From Nipponacmea schrenckii (Eukaryota > Mollusca > Gastropoda > Lottiidae), in assembly GCA_030562195.1 (NCBI GenBank), contig CM060203.1, positions 12,838,534 to 12,902,533 on the forward strand: a stretch of DNA of 64,000 nucleotides, in the 5' to 3' direction. Both the position numbers and the translations under genes were made by a program. Under the pieces are notes generated by a model. It ran no database searches. It had not been told where the DNA came from and saw only the letters and a program-made list of their open reading frames with translations. Shown here piece after piece: positions 25,680-38,600 of the stretch. Position 1 is the first letter of the stretch, and each line of letters opens with the position of its first letter.

Positions 25680-28600
25680 TCCCTTCAGCAAATTTGATAA
25701 GTAATCTTGATCTTCTGTGCATTATGACTATTTTATTTCCTTATTGTTACGCAAAAGCAATAAAGTTTTCACATTGCTCAAGGGCTAATGAAACTAATTG
25801 CCAGTGGGTATATTGCCTTGAAATACAACTTTCCATTATAGTCCTGGCGTCTAAAGAAAGGAAGGGGCGTTTTTCAACGTATAGATATGAAATAAAGACT
25901 GAAATTCACAATATTCTCATGGTTTAAAGGGGTTGAGCGGGCAGAATCAATGTGCCCCATATTGCGTAAGCCTACGAGCTTGCTTTAATAATCAATTTTC
26001 TACTTGCACTTCAGTGCCAGTATAGTCTATAACACCTCATACCCTTGCAAACCAGCTAAAATTTCCCTTGTTTATTCTGCCATACTTTTCTCATTGTGAT
26101 TCAGCTTTTAATAAAATATGATAAAATCTGTCGACAGAAAAATGTGCAGTTTCAATCAGACTTGTGTCAAAGCCATAAAACGATCAAATTAGTCGTAAAA
26201 TGGCTATAAAATATTTAGTGAAAATATAGTAAGGTTGTAGCGGTCAGAAACCCGCTGAGAAATTGCCAATTAGTTTTGTATTGCGTAAAATCAAATTGAT
26301 CCTAAAAACAGATTCTGGGCTCAATTTTCTTAAAGTTATTAAAATGTTTTTTTTATCTTTACTATGTTATATTTAAAAAGATGCACACGACCATGAAATC
26401 AAACATGAAAGCAAGACATTTATTCCTTTACATTACCATTCAGGCTAAACCCCTTTTTGATTTCCAACCAAACAGACTTTTCCGGATAGACGAGGCGAGT
26501 TTCGACGTCATGCTATATTCCATGGGAACGTGAGTTGGGGGTGGGGGCAACCCAAATGGGATTTAGCCCTTGATGGGAAGACACCATTCTGGTATATAAA
26601 ATGTCATTTATTTATGCTTTAGTTCTTATTAATAAGATATGATTGTAGTCCTTCTTGTCAGTGCCAATTACAATCCTAAGTTTGTATAGGCCCACAGCAT
26701 ACTAGGATGAAAATTCGGTTCATTTCATTGCCATTGACATATAAGACCGGAAACCGTAAGTATCCTACAAAAAGTGCACCGAACAAGACGGAGAAAATCA
26801 ATTACAGACCATCAGTGACAGCACAACAACCGAGTTGGAAATAAAACTCTATTTCTCTTAGCGAAGTTTCCCAATTGCTATTATTAGCCGAATGAGTCTC
26901 CGAATGTCTAGTAAAACCAAAAGTCACAAATTCCTTGTCCTTTACCCAAAACGACTTGTAAACTCGTAAAATCCATTTCAACAGTTTATTTGATCAAATT
27001 TTGAAGAAAATTCAATTTCTGTAGCAAAATAAAGCTCCAGATACAGAACTGTTAATCAATAGTCGGAAAATGTGGAATCGCCTGGATGAGATCTAGTTCG
27101 TTAAACATGATATCAATTATACTTACACGAACGGAAATGAGTTCAAATTGGACTGCCAAGGCTTCTGAGAAACCATTTCGAAACAAGGGTTTGAAATGCC
27201 AAAAGTTAAATAAATAAGTTACACTTAATTGCCTCGACTGGTCGATCCGACAATCCCCCCCCCCCCAAAAAAAAACCATCCTCCACCAATAAGAGATTAA
27301 GAGATATTGGAAATAAACCTTGGTTTGTTTTAAAACAAACGTCTGAAAAATTGGAATAGTTATTATTTCAATAGAATAGTATTCAGCATATGAAGAGATC
27401 AGAAAACGTTTTTAAAAGTGGAATTAGGCGGCCATGTTAGAGTAACAACCACATAAGGTGCCACATAATTTTGTAGAGAGGAGGTGGAGTAGGGGTTAGT
27501 GCACAGAAATTTCTTTCTATGCCTCTGCTCACTATATACCAGCCCCCCCCCCCCCACAAGAAACGCCACTACCCTTTGATGATTATGAAAATGTATGCGA
27601 TCAGTAAAAATGATATGGTTGCCGGTTCAATGAATCTCAGTATGATGTGGTACACTCCAGCTGTGACGAGAATCATACTGTATATGGAACATCTATAATT
27701 ATAATAATTATAACCAAGTTATATTATAAAGACTATATAACCATTTATCACTTACAGCTATTTTGAACACAAAGGAAATCAATTATTGTTTCTTTATGCA
27801 TGATTTAATTGCTAGATGTGGTTGTCAGATTGATTGTAACCATCCACTCGATGGCGATTTGAATACATTCTAGGTTTAAAAAAAACTGCTTCGAGATCTC
27901 TGAAATAATGCTTTTATATTATTACTGATTTTAAAGAGAAACAAAAGGACAACTCTTCAAATTAAAGTTACGTAATATCTACCTTTGGCTGATGGAAATC
28001 AAACAAATCATTAGCCTGTTACGTTCTCGGGAAGTAAGCATGCGCTGATTCTCAAAGTATGTCTGTAACCCAATAGTATAAAGCCAAGGAAAATTTCATG
28101 AAAATAACAGAGATGTTTACAATCTAGACATCTGTCCATTAATGAATATTATTATGTTAATTTATTCAATATTTGGTGCCATTAAAATAATTTCTGGTTC
28201 CTAATAATTAGTCTGAAACTCTCTGACGTCTCGTAAAAAAATTGTACAGTAGTCCGATCTACACCGTACGGGTTACGAGCAATCGAATGCATATCCTGTA
28301 AAATTCAGAAAGGAATGTAATCAATTGCAAGATTGATTAGGAGTCGATAATAATATGATCTAAAACTATTTGATACTGATGCCGATTTCTGATATAATAA
28401 ACTACGGACCAATGTACTTTTGGTATACTATGCTTATCACCTCCGGTATTATTCTGGGAATGTAATTACAAGTAGATTTATATGTCAGGGGTCAAATATT
28501 ATTCCAACACTGTATTTTGTTTTGTGTTTTTCTGTATGTACGGTATTATTACGCCGTAACGAGGTAATGTTGCGTACCTTCTAGCTGGTAATATATAGCC

Positions 28601-30282
28601 GACAATAGAAGGGTTTCGGATTATTCTAGGAATATAAAATACATCCTCTTGTAGTGTAAAATGTTCAAGTACCAATTAAGCACGTCTGTAAAAATGTCAA
28701 ATATTAAAAATGCATGTAGAGGTCTTAGCCTCTTCCGCTTTAGATTCTATTCAATATGGCTGACCTTTCTTAACCAATAAAAATCGCCACAAGGTGTTTA
28801 TGCGGAACAGGTCAAGTTTTCCATTAACCTAAAATAAATGGCCGTATTCGACGACATTGATGGTTAAATGTGAAAATTTCTCGTAAAATGACAATTGAAA
28901 ACAGCTGGATGGCCGAACATAAATACATAGAATACAAAGACATTACGAATCCTCATAATATCTTCTTCAAACTCGACTAATACTGGGTTTTACACTGCCA
29001 ATGTCATTCTAGCGTTTTAACACTATATGAGTCATACGGCTTCTACTAATGTTCTTTACGTTTTCTACTTCCACAGTTGGCATGCTACAATTTTAATGAG
29101 AACTAGAAATAAACTGTTCGATATGAAAACCTTCTGATCATTCAAACAGATAGAATATTTAATTTGAACACTATAGTAAAAGCAGTGAATCGTGCGAAAA
29201 TTACATGTGCTAATTAAATACACGAATCAAATTAACTTGTTTTGTGCTGATGTACTTGGGTCACTTAATTATACTGTTATCTCTGTAAGGCATGCCCATT
29301 TAACACACTCAATCGTAGAAAGACATCAGGAGCTTCGTAAGAAACACCCATTCAACTGAAACCAACCATGGTAGCTGTCCACCGCTCTCAGATAAGCGTA
29401 CAACAAATTTGTCGGCTGTTTTTCGTTTGCTTAAAGCGGTCGCATATAGTGATTTAAAAGAAGGAAGGAAACAAACAGGAGTTATTGAAGTAAAAAGTGA
29501 AATTTTATAAGAAATAAGAAGTCTGTAGGAGTGTGCGGATATCGAGTAAATGATCTATAACCGGAATATTGATTTCTACATAGAAGACCGTTTAAACGGG
29601 ACTAAAGATTACTATCATTTGGATTACCCAGTAAAATATCAATAATTTCTAGTCTCAGGTTTAACTTTTCACAAGATCAAAATGGCTGAAAAGTCGATTT
29701 CAAATTTAAGGAATTGTCAGACTCGCGTCTGTAATAAGTCAGTAATGAGACCCATTAATTGATTTTCCAGATCCCAACCTACTATACCTAGTCTTTCAAT
29801 CACCGCTTCAGTTTTGGAGTCAAAATACCTCGTTTTGAAAAGCTTTATGACAAAGCGAACAAGTTTGTTTCTTTAATATTTTATTGACTTGAATTATTAA
29901 ACTTACATTTTGTAACAAACAGAACACATTACAATGGCCGGGGGAAGAGGGTTCTAGGTGCTGATGAGTCTTGGGGATGAAGTTATGCACCATCCATAGA
30001 AAAGATCTTCACTGGAAGTTGAAGGTTAGAAGGAATTCAACATCGTTGTCAGGTATGAATCCAAACTCTGATGTTAATGGACAAAATCAATGAAATCTGA
30101 CTGAATTGGATTGAATTGTTCCTCAGCAAGTGTCATACATTGTACATTTATTTATTACATCCTATTCTGCAACGTCGTGCGCAAATGTGATAAATGTTAA
30201 TTTTGCTCAAGGTATTGATGGCGATAAGCGATTCTCATATTAGTACGCAGATTTATGTGATCATGTGAGCATTAATTTTCAA
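25680..30282. other. Gene-free stretch
   Basis: Homopolymer C runs near 27,257 and 27,543. Otherwise AT-rich with ordinary CpG density. No exon with splice sites and conserved protein sequence recognised on either strand. Confidence 0.45.
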
Positions 30283-30354
30283 TTAAACTCATGTTCCTAA
30301 AGCAACGTTTGTTCATGTATATATCTAAACGTTGATTTAGGAACATGCGATTAA
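30283..30354. ncRNA. Pre-miRNA-like hairpin
   Basis: 30290-30310 pairs with 30327-30347 in 20 of 21 positions (one G-A mismatch at 30302/30335), with a 16-nt loop. Below the stem, 30283-30289 pairs with 30348-30354 with two mismatches. Arm and loop sizes fit a microRNA precursor. It lies about 260 bp beyond the likely Frizzled transcript end. Neither arm matches a conserved microRNA I recognise, and either strand could be used. A decayed palindromic element is the alternative. Confidence 0.35.
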
Positions 30355-30599
30355 ACATGATTTTGCAACTCGATCTCCTTCTCAAGTTTTGTTTCCGTAT
30401 TCAGTCGAAGGCCAACATGAGACTTTCATTAATATCATGTCAGTAAGATGTCCTTTAGATTTCTTATTCCATAAGATATCGCATGAATTCCATTATGCTC
30501 TTATTTAGGCTATGTATTTACACTAATGAGTCTGAAGTTTCATATTTACTTCTCCACTTTTTATGCAATGTAATGAATAAAACAAATAAGATATTTTTC

Positions 30600-33572
30600 A
30601 AAGAATTGCTGAAGTTTTATTCCAGAACAAAATCTATCATGATAGAAAGAAAATGACAATGAACACGAATCATGAATATCACATGTTAAAAGAAAAAGAA
30701 CAATTTGAGAGAAAGGGGGTTAAATCTGTTGCTTTCTGCTACTTGTGTACCAGATGCCAACTGGAACACAAACTTTCAAGTAAATGAAGAACAAAAGTAT
30801 ATCAAATAAAAAAAAAGTACATTTTGCAAATGAAATGAATGGAGGTTTACTCACAAATTGGTGCCAAACTGACAATCTGAATCACAGAGTGGTACCAGAC
30901 GTTTTGAAGGGTAAACCTACCCTGTCTGGATATTGGTAAACAATACCAGCAACAATGATATAACAACACATACAATATATTTAGGGCAACAATGAAATGA
31001 AGACAGGTGGGGTGGGTGTAAAGGTCTTATGAAAATAACTTACTAAAAAATGAAATTCAAAAACTCATGAATCATGCAATGATAATTTGTTATGGAATAA
31101 AATCAATTGGACTTTCAGCACAATGGTCACAATTCATGTGTGAACAAAAAACTAAAAAAAATAGAAAATCACCCCCTTTGAACACAAATTAGGAACCAAA
31201 TTTAAAATATTTTAGAAGTCTTTTAGAAGAATCACCTACAAAATATCACTGTTTAAAACCAAATCAGAAAGAAATATAAGTAGTTTTCTTAAAGTACATA
31301 CTTATAGGTAGGAAGACCTATAAATATTTTTGCTAAAGATCAATAAGGATTAAATTTTTATCAAAACATATCAGAAAATTGAAAAAAATTTCAAAACTTA
31401 GTTTTTTAAAAGTTAAATTGTTTAGATTTATTTACCCCATTTGTGCACCATTTAACCCTTAAATACATGTATACTTATTTAGGATTTTGACTATCATATA
31501 TTGGTATTTGAAACAGCTATGGTCTGGTCAACCTCCCATTGTGCTGAAAGTCCCTTGAACACAAAAAGAAACTTGTGTATGTTGTAATATTAATAAAATA
31601 ATGTTTACTATTTACACTGTATGTTCACACGAAATATAAACAAGTTTGTATGTAAATAAAACACATTTTTAAAATTTTGTGACCACAAAAAGTTAAAAAT
31701 ACTCAATAATAATATTTATCCATGTGTAAAAAATTCTCAAATTCATCGGAATTGATGAAGAGAAAGTATATTTGGTACATTGTTTTTATATATTTGTTCA
31801 CAAAATTTAATACACATAAAATGTAGTTCAGCTCTAAAACAAAAATGTTCAGCTGTCCTCTTAAAATAGCACAATACATTTTCTCCTTGTGAAATTTGAC
31901 TCCAAGTTTTAGGTCACTACTATATCTATATATACTCCGCTTGTTTGAATACTGGTTTCACAAACATCTTATATTTTCACTCTAACAATAAGTTAAAATT
32001 TCACCTTTTCACTCAATTTCTACTCTTGTTATTTATTGTAGATAAATAGGGGACATAGGTTGTTGATCATTATACAATTATTCTATAGTCCTAAAATAAT
32101 TTAGTTTGTTCACTCAACTTGTGGTTTTGGCTCCAAAGAATTACAGAAAATTGCTATAATTTCACACTATTTCATTTTTGTCTTCAATCCTGAATTGTTC
32201 AAAGTTCAAACTATGCACCATATGATTTTCTCACAAAAATGCTGATAATTCTTACTTCTAAATTGAAATATTTCCTTTCAAAAGTATCAATAATCCAAAA
32301 TATTATTCAAAAGATATCCCTGATATATATTTGAAAATCACAAAAAAGCACAATTTTGTTTGAATGTCTGTAAGAACTAATTACACTAGCACAAACAATG
32401 ATGGAACTGTTCTTTTAATGGCACAACCTTAGATTTGCATTTCGCTCGAAAGCATTAAAATAACTTCTAGTACCATTCATGTTGAAAATCATCAACAAAG
32501 GGTCAAATTGAAAATTGATGTAGCACTTTAAAGTGTAGATAAATCAATTTCTAAATCAATCCAGTTTAAAATAGCTTCAACCCTGTACAAATCAATAAAA
32601 CATGATTTTTTCTGAATTCCCAGACAACAATTTGGACAAATGTGTTAAAATCAAGACTATTTGTTGTATTTGTACAACACAATTTGACATTTAAATTTTA
32701 AGACATAAACCAAAGTGAACTATTTTTTTTTGGAATAAATTCCTGACCTCTGTATATTCTAGATGATAAAAATTTAGGAAAATACCCAAATTTAGTGCTT
32801 TGCTTCTTGATAAATTTAATTGGGCTACTTAAAAACTTGAAAACAGCTTTCTGTTTAGAAGCTACAAAGCACAAATTGCTGATTTTCCTCAAGAAAAATT
32901 GTTTTTTGGCAATATTGCATTTAAAAAAAAAAACATTGTCTGGACTGTAGACTAGAGTAGCTATTTTAAGCTTTAGAGGAGCGAAATGCAGCCATCATAT
33001 TTCTACACAAGCAGTATCAATCACTCAAGAATCAAGTCTGGTTAACAGATTCCTAATTATGATTCCAGATTTTCAAAGAAATATTATCTTTCTCATGACG
33101 TTGCTACTAATTAAAGCACCATTCACAGGCGATACATCATCAGTCCATTTACCCTAGCTAGCACAGTTTAAATATGGCAGAATTTCTATCATAGTTTATC
33201 ACCATTCTCGCCACATTATTTTACAAAAAATATATTATGAATTACCAACAATTGAAAGATATTTTAGTTAGAATTCTAGTTCAGGAATTTCCACCAAATA
33301 AACTCCTGGATTTAAAATCTTGAAAATCTCCAGGAATTCAATTCCCTAGTTCTAGAGAACTTAAACCCAGCAGATCTAGCCTAAGAGAATAGTCAAAGGA
33401 TACCAGATCCTAAATATTAAAAATATCCAATAGTTTAAAGCTAGTACACATGGACGACCAGTTTTCCCCCTCCACAACATTGTATGACAAAGTATCTGAG
33501 AGGGGCGCTGTAATCCTTTTAGTGGTTTCAGTGTAAGTTACGCCATTAACTAAGCACAATTTGACGTTGAGT
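30600..33572 (-). other. Probable long 3' UTR of the Frizzled gene
   Basis: About 3 kb downstream of the Frizzled stop contains no credible ORF, is very AT-rich and, by eye, has few CpG dinucleotides. The DNA just beyond it (29.0-30.6 kb) has many more. In invertebrates with gene-body methylation, CpG loss marks transcribed DNA, so the boundary near 30.6 kb fits the transcript end. A minus-strand AATAAA (plus-strand tttatt at 30616-30621) lies at that boundary; other AATAAA copies inside the stretch could give shorter isoforms. A Pumilio-type element TGTAAATA (minus strand) is at 31609-31616. The extent is inferred; no transcript evidence is available. Confidence 0.5.
30616..30621 (-). terminator. 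Candidate poly(A) signal for Frizzled
   Basis: AATAAA on the minus strand, followed downstream by a T-rich tract. It sits at the change from CpG-poor to CpG-richer DNA. Other AATAAA copies nearer the stop codon are possible alternatives. Confidence 0.35.
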
Positions 33573-35318
33573 TCAAACCACAGATTCGTTTGCTTTCGGA
33601 GAAAAAATTCTTCCGTAAAAGTTTCTCCAGGACATGAAAGTTTTACCCGTCCAAATCCAGACACCTGATGTGATTCCCACTATGACTGTCATGAGGTATT
33701 TGATCATAAAAACATTAAAGTCTGGCCATGGTTTCGAGGTTAAGTTTTGGGGGCACGGTCTGTGGTACCCCTCACACGTGGTGGCCCACCATGTTACCAT
33801 CCACTTTTCTCTGAAAGATTGTTCGTAAAAATAGCAAGCGATCACGATTGTTGCTGGGACAGTGTATAATACAGAAAATATTCCAATACGCACCATCAGT
33901 TTTTCAAGTTTATCAGTTTTAGTGCCATCACTTTTCATGATTGTTCGAATACGGAACAGTGACACAAATCCTGCGAGTAAGAATGAGGTTCCAATGATCA
34001 GATAGACTACAAGAGGAGCCAGCACAAACCCACGTAAAGCATCCACATCAAATATTCCAGTAAAACAGACACCACTGAGTACATCTCCATCCACTTTTCC
34101 CATTGCTAAAATAGCAATAGTTTTTATAGCAGGAACAGCCCAGGCGGCTAAATGGAAATATTGTGAGTTGGCCTCAATGGCTTCATGACCCCATTTCATT
34201 CCAGCTGCCAAAAACCAGGTGAGGGTCAGAATTACCCACCAAATTGAACTGGCCATACTGAAAAAATATAACATCATAAACAATATGGTACAGCCTTCTT
34301 TCTTGGTGCCTTGAGTGATGATAGATACCATTTTCTCTTTAGGAACAGGAACTTTGGTGTCTGTTGGAGGATCAAAGGGCTCCATGCAAGCAACTTCTTC
34401 CCTTAGAGCGAATCCAACAACATAAGCCATAGCAACCATAAAATAGCAACCAGACAGGAAGATGATTGGTCGTTCTGGATATCGGAATCTCTGCATGTCA
34501 ATCAAGAAAGTAAGCACTGTAAAGAGGGTTGATGCCAGACAGATACAGGACCAAACTCCAATCCACCATCGAGCAAATTCTCGTTTCTCAGATTTGAAAA
34601 ATGTATTGTAGCATGGGGAACCACAATCTGTTTCTAGATGATCTCCAATTTTTATACTGTAATCAAAGCCTCTTGGAACTCTCAATTCATCAGGACAGTT
34701 AAAGCTTCTAGTTCTGTTTTTTCCAGGATAAGGTTTGTATGTGGCTGGGGCGTAAGTAGATCCAACCCCTGGTTTACCAGTATATGGTGGGCGTATATCA
34801 GGTCCCGTAGGAGGCCTCTGGGATGTAGGCTCTGTGATATTTTCACCTACACATAATCCAGACACTGGCAGTTTTTCACACTTCAAACTCTCTGGCCATT
34901 CAAAACCAAATTTGTTCATAAGACTTTCACAACCATCTCTAGCCTGATTGCACAGGGGTCTGCAAGGAGGAATAGCATCTTCCAAAACAGTACAAACTGG
35001 AACATACATAGTGCACAAGAAAAATTTCAATTTTGTTGAACACTGTACTTTAACCAATGGAAAAAATTGATGCACTTCCAAACCAGCATCGTCTTGTTTC
35101 TGATGGTTCAGAATATTGGGCATAATGGTTTCATTATATTGAATGTCTTTACACAAGGGAATGGTGATTGGCTCGCATTTTCCATGAGGTTCCAATTCTT
35201 GATCAGTTATCTTTGTGTGTACCGTGCTACTCCATACTCGACCTGAATTTTCAATTCCCAGTAACAAAGCCACAAACGTTAATAAAGTCACTCTCGTATA
35301 CATCTTTCCATTAGCCAT
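33573..35318 (-). CDS. Fz1/2/7: Frizzled receptor, Fz1/2/7 class (single exon)
   Basis: Seven-transmembrane Wnt receptor of the plasma membrane, acting through Dishevelled in canonical and planar-polarity signalling. The 581-residue product is complete in one exon, as is common for this subfamily. Visible: hydrophobic signal peptide (about 6-28); cysteine-rich Wnt-binding domain at 48-156 with all ten Cys and the block [13 protein letters not shown]; a Pro/Gly-rich linker; seven membrane segments at roughly 252-274, 285-306, 342-368, 388-408, 430-453, 476-498 and 535-557; the Dishevelled-binding KTxxxW motif (KTFMSW, 559-564); and a C-terminal ESVV fitting a class I PDZ ligand. N-glycosylation sequons are at N62, N160, N201 and N525. 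The start is the first ATG after upstream stops, with A at -3 and G at +4; a second Met follows five residues later. The CRD text and the KTxxxW tail match Fz1/2/7 better than Fz4, Fz5/8 or Fz9/10. Subfamily assignment is from remembered family features, not an alignment. Confidence 0.98.
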   Translation of the reverse strand: MANGKMYTRVTLLTFVALLLGIENSGRVWSSTVHTKITDQELEPHGKCEPITIPLCKDIQYNETIMPNILNHQKQDDAGLEVHQFFPLVKVQCSTKLKFFLCTMYVPVCTVLEDAIPPCRPLCNQARDGCESLMNKFGFEWPESLKCEKLPVSGLCVGENITEPTSQRPPTGPDIRPPYTGKPGVGSTYAPATYKPYPGKNRTRSFNCPDELRVPRGFDYSIKIGDHLETDCGSPCYNTFFKSEKREFARWWIGVWSCICLASTLFTVLTFLIDMQRFRYPERPIIFLSGCYFMVAMAYVVGFALREEVACMEPFDPPTDTKVPVPKEKMVSIITQGTKKEGCTILFMMLYFFSMASSIWWVILTLTWFLAAGMKWGHEAIEANSQYFHLAAWAVPAIKTIAILAMGKVDGDVLSGVCFTGIFDVDALRGFVLAPLVVYLIIGTSFLLAGFVSLFRIRTIMKSDGTKTDKLEKLMVRIGIFSVLYTVPATIVIACYFYEQSFREKWMVTWWATTCEGYHRPCPQNLTSKPWPDFNVFMIKYLMTVIVGITSGVWIWTGKTFMSWRNFYGRIFSPKANESVV

Positions 35319-35480
35319 ATTGAATCCAAAATACAGCTAAACGAAGTCCTAATTAATCACCAATAATAAGAAGACCAAAATCCCAATCAGTTCTCCAGCA
35401 TGGCGGCTAAAATCCTTCGCTTTTTATCAAGTGTATAATCCACAACTATCCGACATATTCATATGGCCGTCTTTGTGAGG
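35319..35480 (-). promoter_or_regulatory. Frizzled 5' leader with a short uORF and a YY1-like box
   Basis: Upstream of the Frizzled ATG, the minus strand contains a four-codon upstream ORF, ATGCTGGAGAACTGA (35387-35401), in a strong initiation context (GCCGCC before the ATG). It ends 68 nt before the main ATG. The same bases read ATGGCGGC on the plus strand, the core of a YY1 site, a factor often found at or just downstream of start sites. If transcription begins upstream of 35401 the uORF would dampen translation; if it begins here the box is a core promoter element. The sequence alone does not decide. Confidence 0.4.
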
Positions 35481-35605
35481 CGCTTTCAAACAGACAAACA
35501 CAATTCAACTGTTTCTAGTTACCCCAAAATTCCATCTGCGCGGTTTTCTATACACGGCCGAAGAAAGATAAGTGGGGTATGGAGAAACTTCACGTCTTCA
35601 AATAA

Positions 35606-35648
35606 CCAATCAGAGAGAAACGGTATCAATTACGTTTACGTTCATTGG
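35606..35648. promoter_or_regulatory. Two CCAAT boxes upstream of Frizzled
   Basis: CCAAT at 35606-35610 on the plus strand (within ACCAATCAG) and CCAAT at 35644-35648 on the minus strand (within TAACCAATG). They are about 290 and 330 bp upstream of the Frizzled ATG and 34 bp apart, compatible with paired NF-Y sites. No convincing TATA box stands out. Motif-level evidence only. Confidence 0.3.
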
Positions 35649-35699
35649 TTAAAATATTTAATGGCTGTTCCGTTGTCCTCCTGCGGACATAATTAACTC

Positions 35700-38600
35700 A
35701 ATGCCAGACACTAGACCACGAATGACCATACTTTTGCTTGACTAACGGCGCATAAATTGTAATGATATTGAGCTCAGCATGCCACTGCACGTTGATAACC
35801 TGTCATAAATTCCGCTCTGGTTTGTTATGACTCCATGTGTTGAGAAAATAAAGATAAGCGAATTATTCCGCGAATTGTACGTATGCTAAGGCATAATTCA
35901 CAAATTATATATTGACTTAAGCCTACTGATCTCGTGTACTACCAATTCTAAATTGTAATGGTCTTTACTGACAAGTTCCATCCTTTCCCACGTGAAGATA
36001 AAAAGCGACGGGTGACGATCAAAATACAAAATAGCTCGCATGCACTATTTTGGGACGGTTCATTTTGTATAGGCCTATGTGTCATACTTTTTAATGATTA
36101 CGCTACTATAAGCATTCTATATCAATATACTATGATATTTCAAAATAAAACAAAAATCTTATGCAAAATAGATTGAGAAAAATTGACAATGAATGGGTAG
36201 TATTTGGGGGATATACTTGGCTAGTAGCTATTCACAAAAATAACATAGAGAAGACGTCACGTGTTATTATTAGTTTTTAATCGAGTAAGGTGTCAGGGTT
36301 GACAGCCCCCTATAATAGCTTCTTATTGTTACTACTGGGCTATCAGATAATACAGTAGAAACTCAGTCTAAAATCGACTCAACTTCTCCCTATCTCAATG
36401 TTGACATCGAGTTGATTAAAAAACACAGGTGTGGCCCTTTTCTTTACAAGATTTTTCCTCTCGCCTCTGGTCATATTCACTTTACAAAAAATATCCCATT
36501 GTGATATTTGGTTGATATTTTATATTATGATGGTATAATTTTGATGTAATTTTAGTAGAAAATGATTTTGCAAGTCTATGGTATTTGTAGGAAACTTTAT
36601 AAGGTGAAAAATATCACAAAGTTGTTACACAGGCAATAAGGCACAGATGCAGTTACCGCACATCTAGACTGAAATAGTACTGCATGATGTCCGTGGATAG
36701 ACGGATATTGACTTCCTAGGACTTCAATCAGTAGCCATGGGCAGGATCTGTGAGCAACAGGAATCATCTCATCATCTAGCTGTTGCTTGAATTGACTCTT
36801 TGTCAACAAATGAGAAAACAGGCGTATTATTCTTGTAGACTAACTTTAAAGTTACGTAACAAACTAGCATATAATTATAAATTATTACGTTTAGGTGTGG
36901 TATTCATGTGTCATAATATCTCATATGTTTAGAACACTTGATGTCACTATGTGATATAACTAAGTGTGTATGACAGCGTGACATGACATGACACAATCAA
37001 GATGTCGTTGCCAGTATTTGAAGTGAGAGCGAATCTGTTATAAAATATTGAGGAAAATTATCCTATATTTTGAGCGCCTGTTTCCATTGGATCTAAACTA
37101 CTATACCCTATATACAATATCAAGTTTGTGAAAAAAATATTTCATCGATTCACACGTTCCGAGATTAATTTTGATTATAGGTTAGACATGTTCGACAAAT
37201 TATTATCATTAGGCGAAGGCAATTCTTGAATTCTTGTTATGAATTATCATTTTATCTACTTTTGAAACCTGTGTGTGAATTTTCTTAATAAAACATAAAA
37301 GACTAAGAGCTTTCTAAAGACTGACAGTTCCTGTAGGCCTACATGATATCATATTTAGTTTTTTCTTATCTGCCTCTAATAAACTTATTCGTGGAGTTTC
37401 CAGTCTCTGTGTGATGAAAGTTAGATAAAAGTACTTTTTATGAGTAAGTCCTGAATGTCTGATATAGGCGTTGATATATTATACAAAGCGTCAACGTACT
37501 TAATGTACTTTGACGCTTTGTATAATATATCAACGCTTTATTGCAAAAAAGTACGTTATAACGTTATACAATTCTTATATCTTAAAACGAAGATTAAGTA
37601 TAAGTTTTAGTAATGCGAGACCCCCAATACGAAACGTACACGTACGCGTATACCCGTACACGTTGTGAGTGACAAGTCATAGATCTGATTATTATGAGGC
37701 AATAGACTATTCAGTTTGTGACACGGTAACTGAAGGAGTATTTAATAACTGGGTATTAATAAGATTGTGAACCCTACCCAATGACCCCGTTTATTGTTCC
37801 TTTCTTGACCCAACAAATTATATTACTTTCTGTTTATTAAATATTCATAAAACCCAACTAGCAGTCCGTCTTATTGTACAATATAATCAATTCACCTCTT
37901 GAAAATACCTTAATCAATTTATTATCACGAACTCCTGAGGATTTGGGATTTTTAAAGATATTTATCTGTACTTAGGTTTAGTAGGTCCTCAAGAATCTGC
38001 ATAAAAACTTTGACTGTGTCTGATGGTTCGGGTCTTTCATTGTCAAAGCATATACTCTCTTCTCTCCAATCGAGGTGGGGGTGAGGTTGGATTGGTGCAG
38101 GAGCTTGCTAAGGTTTGTCATATACGTTTTCATTTCGCAGGCCATAAAATCCAGCGTTTCTTAAAACGTTGGACAAAATTCAGTCTCCCAATGAAGCCTA
38201 GACCATCGTTTACTCTTTAATTTTTACTAACACGAGAAAGTATATCCTTTTTACCCAAAAGAAAAGAAATCAAAACAGGAAAATCATTATGGGTTTGTTG
38301 ACATATTAATCTTTATCAAGATTTTAATAATATTCTGTCATATAAAACGTCCATTAAACAATCAAGATAGATAATAAATGATATATTTGAAGCGTGTCAC
38401 CATGACGCTCATTTGCATAACGTTTAGATAGATCCATTAATTAAACTTCCTCCCTCCGACTGCGATCAATTGTCTCCAGTGTCAGAATGTAATCGGTTTT
38501 TATGACATGGAAGGATATTGTATTGAAAAAGATAAATATATAGATATCATATTAATATCGGCTTAAAAACCGAAGGACTAACTCAGGTATACAGGCAAGG

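Noticed and set aside
33634..34856. Plus-strand frames within the Frizzled exon
   Set aside because: Antisense shadows of the strongly supported minus-strand CDS.
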